A stretch of DNA of 5,770 nt from JAQBFJ01 sp032123435. Lineage in GTDB: Bacteria > Verrucomicrobiota > Kiritimatiellia > UBA8416 > JAQBFJ01. The translations under genes and the position numbers were made by a program. A model generated the notes under the pieces. It was not told where the DNA came from and did not search any database. It worked only from the letters and a program-made list of their open reading frames with translations. Positions 5,099 through 5,770 of the stretch are shown in pieces. Location: assembly GCA_032123435.1 (NCBI GenBank), contig JAQBFJ010000005.1:1-5770 (forward strand), written 5' to 3'. Position 1 is the stretch's first letter, and every line of letters starts with the position of its first letter.

Positions 5099-5770
5099 AT
5101 GGCCAAAACAACACACAAGGCACAATACAGGGTAACGGGCGGCGTCCACCCCGTATACCACAAGGATTTGTCGCACGACATGGCAATAGAAATAATGCCT
5201 GTTCCGGAACTGCTGCAGGTATCCATGTCTCAACATCTGGGCGCGCCTGCGAAACCAATTGTAAAAAAAGGTGATAAAATATTGCGCGGCCAACCTATTG
5301 GTGAATCGGCTGGATTCATATCGGCGTATGTGCACGCGCCTACATCCGGAACAGTAAAAACTTTAAACGAAGCGCGCACTGTCGCCGGGCACCTGGCCAC
5401 GGCGATAGAGATTGAATCCGACGGCGAAGACCGATGGGTAGAAACACTGTCACCTGTTAAAGACTGGCAAACCACGGATCCCGGACAGCTTCTGAAAATA
5501 GTCGCCGACGCTGGAATATGCGGCATGGGCGGCGCCGGCTTCCCGACGCACGTAAAATTATCACCACCCCCGAACAAGCCGATTGACACGCTCATAATTA
5601 ACGGGGCCGAATGTGAACCTTATCTTACTGCTGATTTCCGTTTAATGCTTGAACACACGTCTGAATTGCTGGAAGGGGCCGAAATTATTCACAGAATACT
5701 TGGCGCAAAGACCGTCTACATTGCCATTGAAGACAATAAGCCGGAAGCCATTTCAGCACTGGAAAAAGCT
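5099..5770 (+). CDS. rnfC: Rnf electron transport complex subunit C, N-terminal half (cut by the window edge)
   Basis: The reading frame is open for 224 codons to the last base; full RnfC is usually 440 residues or more. The N-terminal domain shows GGVHP (14-18), SQHLGAPAKPIVKKGD (44-59), GQPIGE (64-69) and VHAPTSGTV (78-86), the lipoyl/barrel-sandwich-like region of RnfC. Then AGICGMGGAGFPTHVKL (138-154) and INGAECEPYLTADFRLML (167-184) follow, the Gly-rich region that binds FMN and NADH in RnfC and in the related NuoF. The two ferredoxin-type clusters expected near the C-terminus lie beyond the window. RnfC is the peripheral subunit that exchanges electrons with NAD. The start at 5099 is five bases after the rnfB stop with only a weak ribosome binding site. 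rnfD, rnfG and rnfE are expected downstream. Confidence 0.95.
   Translation, partial: MAKTTHKAQYRVTGGVHPVYHKDLSHDMAIEIMPVPELLQVSMSQHLGAPAKPIVKKGDKILRGQPIGESAGFISAYVHAPTSGTVKTLNEARTVAGHLATAIEIESDGEDRWVETLSPVKDWQTTDPGQLLKIVADAGICGMGGAGFPTHVKLSPPPNKPIDTLIINGAECEPYLTADFRLMLEHTSELLEGAEIIHRILGAKTVYIAIEDNKPEAISALEKA

Noticed and set aside
1..5770. CRISPR array, tRNA, rRNA or riboswitch
   Set aside because: No regularly spaced repeats with unique spacers, cloverleaf-like segments, conserved rRNA stretches or recognisable riboswitch cores were seen on either strand.

Overview
The window looks like chromosomal DNA from a free-living, probably anaerobic Gram-negative bacterium of the PVC group. Kiritimatiellota or Lentisphaerota are my best guess. 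The main clue is the secreted protein at 346-2007: its C-terminal tail has Asp-rich D-x-D-x-D-x3-D-x2-E repeats, a Gly-Thr-(Asp/Glu)-Pro-Thr-Asn-Ala linker and a small terminal beta domain, an arrangement I associate with exported proteins of those phyla. The Rnf genes fit an anaerobe but do not identify a phylum. Placement is inference.

Layout. Positions 1-278 hold no recognisable gene. Positions 279-412 are the first copy of a 134-bp direct repeat (132/134 identical to 3255-3388). It carries a plausible promoter and the first 22 codons of an intact gene for a secreted, two-lobed aspartic-protease-like protein (346-2007). Positions 2048-2081 form a perfect 10-bp stem-loop behind that gene. 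Positions 2088-3190 are a gene graveyard: a minus-strand fragment of a WYL-type HTH regulator is joined directly to a plus-strand IS91-like transposase relic. The relic lacks its N-terminus and catalytic core, has gained a 45-bp in-frame palindromic insert, and is frameshifted near its end. The second repeat copy follows (3255-3388), leaving only an orphan gene start. Positions 3389-3659 are non-coding debris with a short 9-bp-periodic repeat.

From 3670 to the right edge is the start of an rnf operon: rnfA, rnfB (4-bp overlap) and rnfC (cut by the window end). Their products are parts of the membrane-bound Rnf complex, which couples electron transfer between ferredoxin and NAD to ion movement across the membrane. 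RnfB carries the electron-transfer iron-sulfur clusters, RnfA is a membrane subunit, and RnfC is the NADH-side FMN/iron-sulfur subunit. The remaining rnfD, rnfG and rnfE genes are expected just beyond the window.

I see no CRISPR array, tRNA, rRNA or clear new defence or biosynthetic system. The least ordinary features are the promoter-and-gene-start repeat flanking a relic-rich segment, the two-lobed protease with a Ca-binding-like tail, the palindromic insert inside the transposase relic, and an apparent loss of one whole iron-sulfur cluster in the C-terminal domain of RnfB.
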